Of a stretch of DNA of 48,803 nt, positions 45,587 to 48,803 are shown one piece after another. How positions within the stretch are numbered: the first letter of the stretch is position 1; each line of letters starts with the position of its first letter. Source of the stretch: an uncultured Muribaculaceae bacterium (GTDB taxonomy: Bacteria > Bacteroidota > Bacteroidia > Bacteroidales > Muribaculaceae); NCBI GenBank assembly GCA_910578665.1, contig CAJTQU010000016.1:1-48803 (forward strand), given 5' to 3'. The notes beneath the pieces were generated by a model. That model was given only the letters and a program-made list of their open reading frames with translations, did not search any database and was not told the DNA's origin. A program made the translations under genes and the position numbers.

Positions 45587-45638
45587 AAGAATATACCCCA
45601 ATATCATATGTCCCCATAAAACATTAAGGTATATTCTT
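45587..45638 (-). repeat. 11-bp inverted repeat between precursor and barrel genes
   Basis: AAGAATATACC (45587-45597) and GGTATATTCTT (45628-45638) are perfectly complementary around a 30-base loop, in the 112-base gap after the precursor. In RiPP operons a partial terminator or mRNA-stabilising stem at this place would keep precursor mRNA in excess. It is AT-rich and has no clear U-run, so that role is tentative. Confidence 0.4.
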
Positions 45639-45676
45639 TTAAATTAAACTAACAAAAATCATGCTTTAGAACATCC

Positions 45677-45967
45677 TTATGACGAGCAAGAAGCCGCTAC
45701 GATATTTTGAGTAGCAGGTGGTTCTAAATAATTATGGCATCCTCCAGTATTCACGGCATTATCACAAACTCCATAATTACTACATTTTTCATTAGTTTGC
45801 CTAGCACATGAACCTGCAACATAATTATAACATCCGTCTTTTCCTTTATTGTCACCGCCAATTACATCCAAGTCAGATAACAGCAGCATAGATTCTTGTT
45901 TTTCATTCAATTTACTTTCCTCCCTTAATGAAGCCACATAACTGTGGATACGTTTCATCTGGTTCAT
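45677..45967 (-). CDS. RiPP precursor peptide, double-glycine leader and six-Cys core with CxNY repeats
   Basis: A 96-residue peptide that I cannot assign to a named family. The leader (1-38) is amphipathic and charged and ends LSDLDVIGG, a double-glycine site for a C39 peptidase; the hydrophobic spacing (V at -4, L at -6, M at -12) is close to but not the textbook pattern. The core (39-96) has six Cys (46, 54, 62, 68, 77, 94), with C-x-N-Y three times (C46, C62, C77; spacing 16 and 15). Start at 45967; an internal Met three codons later is possible. It is flanked by the SPASM radical SAM gene (65 bases upstream) and a C39 exporter two genes downstream. Codons are AT-rich. Confidence 0.85.
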   Translation of the reverse strand: MNQMKRIHSYVASLREESKLNEKQESMLLLSDLDVIGGDNKGKDGCYNYVAGSCARQTNEKCSNYGVCDNAVNTGGCHNYLEPPATQNIVAASCSS

Positions 45968-45995
45968 ATTAAAAAAGATTTATATTATTAATTTT

Positions 45996-46016
45996 CCGAG
46001 ATCTTTCACCTCTCGG
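45996..46016 (-). terminator. Small hairpin between the maturase and precursor genes
   Basis: CCGAGA (45996-46001) pairs with TCTCGG (46011-46016) around nine bases and is followed on the minus strand by AAAATTAATAAT. It sits 29 bases before the precursor ATG; it may mark a processing site that separates the precursor message from the maturase message. Confidence 0.35.
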
Positions 46017-46032
46017 CTGGCGTATTCAAATA

Positions 46033-47334
46033 TTATTTAACTTTATTTGCTAAATATCTAAATTCAAATCTATCTAATATAATTTGATCTTTCGCTTGTT
46101 CAGAATAATTATATATACATTCCTGTTTTTCTATGCATTCCATAGCTTTCTGACGGCATCCTCCGCCACAAAGCGGCGCTATCCTGCATTCACGACATAT
46201 TGCTTTTGATAATTTCACATTTAATCTAATATCGCATATTTCTTGATCCCATTCTACTGAGCCATCAGAGGCAAGTTTACCCAAACATGGTGTATTAGCA
46301 AAATCGCGAGCTGTACATTTATATAGTTCGCCATTATAATTTACTAACATGTATTCTTTCTTATCTCCATAGCATGAAGCACGGACCAAATCAAAAGCAT
46401 AATGACTCGTTGCAGTTATTCCAGAACTAATAGTCCTACGAAAATATTTAGCAATTTTATCAGTAACAGAATCGAGTCCTTCTGGAGTTATGTCTTGCCA
46501 CACTCGTTGAAAATCAACCTGAATATATTTCTTTATTTCAATAGGGAAGTTATTTAAGTCATTAATAACAGAATCTAACGAATCAATATTTTCAGAAGTA
46601 TAATTAAGCCGCACGATTACTCTACAAGCAGCTTTCGCTGCTCTCATAATATTATGCATAATCCGGCTATAACTACCAACTCCGGGCTTGGGAAATCGAA
46701 TTTTATCATGGAACGATTCTGAACCATCAAGTGTTATCTGAAAACTAGAATTGTAATTACTCAAGAAAGCAACACATTCATCCGATAAAAGATAGCCATT
46801 TGTAGTAAAATGGACATTAAAACAGACTCCGTGCGTACAACATACGACTTCACATTCTTTGATTAACGGCATAACCACATCTCGAAAATATATCAGCGGT
46901 TCACCTCCGAAAAAAGAAAGAGTAAATTCTTCAGTATCTACATTTCTTTCCAAATAATTATTAAGATATTTAACAACCGCATCACATGTTTCTGGAGACA
47001 TTTTCGTATTCTTCGCATGATGCTCATAACAGTACCAACAACTAAAATTGCAGTTGATCGTGGGATTGACTGTAAGTTGCAATAATTTATTACAATTATC
47101 AATATCCATAATACGTTCTTCAAGAATTGCAACTTCATCACAGACACGTTCTACAATTATTCCTGCAGAGATAAGATCTTCTCTCAACTTCCCTGATGCT
47201 TGAAGCAGTACAGGCTCCTTGACATTTGGCAGCACGTTTTTAGACACAACTACAAATGCATCATTTAATGCCGCATAGAGCAGCCATGTATCTTCAGACA
47301 GAGATATCGCACTGAAATATTTACTAACTTTCAT
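46033..47334 (-). CDS. Radical SAM/SPASM peptide maturase
   Basis: A 433-residue radical SAM enzyme. The N-terminal 80 residues are a small strand/helix domain of the kind that binds leader peptides, but a recognition element is not proven. The SAM-cluster motif CNFSCWYC (C95, C99, C102) and the GGEP motif (FFGGEPLIYF, about 142-151) follow. The SPASM domain matches Cx9-15GX4C...CX2CX5CX3C...C: C321, G335, C340, then C380, C383, C389, C393 and C400/C406, giving two auxiliary clusters. Family members make thioether or C-C crosslinks on RiPPs. It opens the operon, 65 bases before the precursor, with a near-perfect promoter upstream. Confidence 0.93.
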   Translation of the reverse strand: MKVSKYFSAISLSEDTWLLYAALNDAFVVVSKNVLPNVKEPVLLQASGKLREDLISAGIIVERVCDEVAILEERIMDIDNCNKLLQLTVNPTINCNFSCWYCYEHHAKNTKMSPETCDAVVKYLNNYLERNVDTEEFTLSFFGGEPLIYFRDVVMPLIKECEVVCCTHGVCFNVHFTTNGYLLSDECVAFLSNYNSSFQITLDGSESFHDKIRFPKPGVGSYSRIMHNIMRAAKAACRVIVRLNYTSENIDSLDSVINDLNNFPIEIKKYIQVDFQRVWQDITPEGLDSVTDKIAKYFRRTISSGITATSHYAFDLVRASCYGDKKEYMLVNYNGELYKCTARDFANTPCLGKLASDGSVEWDQEICDIRLNVKLSKAICRECRIAPLCGGGCRQKAMECIEKQECIYNYSEQAKDQIILDRFEFRYLANKVK

Positions 47335-47428
47335 AACGTAACAAATTTAAAAATCACAAGATCATACACATACCATAATCGCCAATCAACAGCAGGTCCA
47401 TAATCTATAAATGTTTGTAGAATTTCGC

Positions 47429-47459
47429 CAAAGATAGCAATTTTTTTTCATATTTCAAA
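47429..47459 (-). promoter_or_regulatory. Promoter of the RiPP operon
   Basis: On the minus strand TTTG (47456-47459) is separated by exactly 19 bases from TATCTTTG (47429-47436), the best promoter match in the window. The spacer is A-rich. A leader of roughly 90 bases would precede the radical SAM gene. Confidence 0.75.
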
Positions 47460-47755
47460 ATAATTTTTAACTATCAATACAACGAACAAATACAAACATA
47501 CATAAACATCAATATGCAAACAGCTGGTATAAAATAATTTAAACACAGACCAACAAGTTTAAAAAAACAAATCTCTACAAAAAAAATAAACATATGAACT
47601 GCCGAACCGCCATCTTTATAACCATTTTTAATCTGCCTATTCTGAAACAATCTTTGCATTACCAACACTTGCCCATCAATACAGCGGCAAAATACTTATA
47701 TTGCACACTAAGCCGAAAAATGCGCAAAATTCAATGCCGTATCAAAAAAAATCCC

Positions 47756-47763
47756 TATCTTTG
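47756..47763 (+). promoter_or_regulatory. -7 box of etfB
   Basis: TATCTTTG matches the consensus; no TTG at the ideal -33 distance. The ATG of etfB follows after about 125 bases. Confidence 0.5.
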
Positions 47764-47888
47764 CAAAATAATTGCCCCATGACAAAGGCGGCATAAATAC
47801 AGAGCAGCTATGGGCGCAACAGTCTGCCAGACAGATCCGCCCTCTGCCATTCGGTTCTGAATCATAGAAAAATTTAAAACCATACGAC

Positions 47889-48758
47889 ATGAGCTTTAAC
47901 ATTATTGTGCTCGCCAAGCAGGTGCCCGACACCCGCAATGTGGGCAAAGATGCGATGAAGGAGGACGGCACCATAAACCGATCCGCGCTTCCAGCCATCT
48001 TCAATCCTGAAGACCTCAATGCCCTGGAACAAGCCCTGCAGCTTAAAGACCGCTTTCCGGGGAGCAAAGTGACGCTGCTCACAATGGGACCTCCGCGTGC
48101 CGCCGAAATCATACGCGAGGGCCTGTACCGCGGTGCCGATAACGGCATTGTGCTCTCCGACCGAGCTTTTGCCGGCGCCGACACCCTGGCCACATCTTAC
48201 GTCCTGGCCACAGCGGCAAAGAAAATCGGCAGTTTCGACATAATCATCGGCGGACGCCAGGCTATCGACGGCGACACCGCGCAGGTAGGCCCGCAGATAG
48301 CCGAGAAGCTCGGCCTGCCCCAGGTGACATATGCCGAGGAAATACTCGATATTAAAGATGGCAAAGCCTTTGTGTCCCGCCGTATCGAAAGCGGCGTGGA
48401 GACTGTGAGCTGCCCTATGCCGCTTGTGGTCACAGTAAACGGTTCGGCCGCACCATGCCGTCCGCGTAACGCCAAGGCTCTCATGAAATACAAACGTGCC
48501 GCATCTATCTCCGAGCTTGACGGCGACCAGGAAAAAATAGCATACATCGAGGCCCGTCCGTATCTTAAGGTGGACGAATGGAACGCCGCCTATGTCGAGG
48601 CCGACCTGGAACAGTGCGGCCTGGCCGGCAGCCCCACCAAGGTCAAGGCCATAGAAAACGTCGTATTCACCGCCAAAGACGCCCGCAACGTCCCCAACAC
48701 CGACGCCGAGCTCGAAGGCCTTATCAAAGAACTTATCGCCAACCACACTATCGGCTAA
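47889..48758 (+). CDS. etfB: Electron transfer flavoprotein beta subunit
   Basis: A 289-residue cytoplasmic flavoprotein subunit. The N-terminal IIVLAKQVPDTRNVGKDAMK, the nucleotide-binding block FNPEDLNALEQALQLKD and KVTLLTMGPP, and the signature of the family GGRQAIDGDTAQVGPQIAEKLG (quoted in part: GGRQAIDGDTAQVG) are all present. It pairs with EtfA to pass electrons from acyl-CoA dehydrogenases or to bifurcate them. The next start codon follows 26 bases on, at the very end of the window. An acyl-CoA dehydrogenase gene outside the window would be expected by analogy but is not seen. Confidence 0.95.
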   Translation: MSFNIIVLAKQVPDTRNVGKDAMKEDGTINRSALPAIFNPEDLNALEQALQLKDRFPGSKVTLLTMGPPRAAEIIREGLYRGADNGIVLSDRAFAGADTLATSYVLATAAKKIGSFDIIIGGRQAIDGDTAQVGPQIAEKLGLPQVTYAEEILDIKDGKAFVSRRIESGVETVSCPMPLVVTVNGSAAPCRPRNAKALMKYKRAASISELDGDQEKIAYIEARPYLKVDEWNAAYVEADLEQCGLAGSPTKVKAIENVVFTAKDARNVPNTDAELEGLIKELIANHTIG

Positions 48759-48784
48759 GTCGATATATCCATTCATTTATCACT

Positions 48785-48803
48785 ATGTCAGACAATAACA
48801 ACC
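48785..48803 (+). CDS. etfA: Start of the next gene, probably etfA
   Basis: An ATG 26 bases after etfB opens a frame (MSDNNN) truncated by the window edge. Etf genes are normally paired as etfB-etfA, so this is likely the alpha subunit; six codons cannot confirm it. Confidence 0.5.

Larger units (their letters stand above)
47335..47888. other. 554-base divergent intergenic region
   Basis: AT-rich, with no convincing gene. It holds the minus-strand promoter of the RiPP operon (47429-47459) and the plus-strand -7 box for etfB (47756-47763). Nothing else recognised. Confidence 0.6.

Noticed and set aside
45677..45967. Precursor as a SCIFF-type (six Cys in forty-five residues) ranthipeptide
   Set aside because: The Cys count is the same, but the spacing, CxNY repeats and double-glycine leader differ, and SCIFF is a clostridial family. 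A similar chemistry remains possible.
47474..47782. Small frames of about 60 codons between the RiPP promoter and etfB
   Set aside because: They overlap on both strands, include the etfB promoter, and show no leader or core features, so a second precursor is not supported.
47874..48776. A 300-codon open frame opposite etfB
   Set aside because: Gly/His-rich antisense shadow; the etfB frame has full family motifs.

Overview
The window looks like a chromosomal stretch of a gut-type Bacteroidota, most likely order Bacteroidales; family cannot be fixed from sequence alone. The reasons are TAnnTTTG -7 promoter boxes (several with TTG 19-20 bases upstream), lineage-typical families (DUF4296, DUF4924, DUF6029, Omp28, a zinc-less DksA-like protein, an AddB-like nuclease, OMP_b-brl barrel proteins) and fermentative genes (indolepyruvate oxidoreductase, CoA-transferase, ETF). 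Most genes have intermediate GC. Two stretches are clearly AT-richer: about 8.6-12.7 kb, and the RiPP operon at about 40.9-47.5 kb, mainly its ABC-transporter, precursor and radical SAM genes. No rRNA, tRNA, CRISPR array or insertion sequence was recognised.

Layout. 0-1.65 kb (+): membrane protein, FKBP-type PPIase and NUDIX hydrolase. 1.6-8.6 kb (-): ddl, ileS, dksA-like, lspA, a DUF4296 lipoprotein and a possible small gene. 8.6-12.6 kb: an AT-rich, gene-poor island with an XRE regulator and an unusual GNAT acetyltransferase. 12.7-17.7 kb (-): iorA, iorB, aminotransferase and CoA-transferase, a complete amino-acid-to-acyl-CoA/acid module. 17.9-25.0 kb (+): nhaA, then ligA, DUF4924, a beta-propeller protein and cstA. 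25.0-28.2 kb (-): galE, a sugar nucleotidyltransferase and the DNA polymerase III delta' subunit. 28.3-31.4 kb (+): AddB-like nuclease. 31.4-33.9 kb (-): rfbD and prfC. 34.1-35.3 kb (+): iron-dependent alcohol dehydrogenase. 35.4-40.7 kb (-): envelope thiol-redox operon (tlpA-like, DUF6029, Omp28-like, dsbD). 40.9-47.4 kb (-): the most interesting locus, a compact RiPP operon. 47.9 kb to the end (+): etfB and the first codons of etfA.

The RiPP operon begins at a near-consensus promoter (47429-47459). It encodes a radical SAM/SPASM maturase, a 96-residue precursor with a double-glycine leader and a six-cysteine core carrying three Cys-x-Asn-Tyr repeats, an outer-membrane beta-barrel protein with a carboxypeptidase-regulatory domain, and a C39-peptidase ABC exporter. 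Modification, leader cleavage with inner-membrane export, and outer-membrane handling would thus be encoded together. No HlyD-type adaptor or immunity gene is visible in the operon. The thiol-redox operon lies directly downstream on the same strand, separated by a probable terminator.
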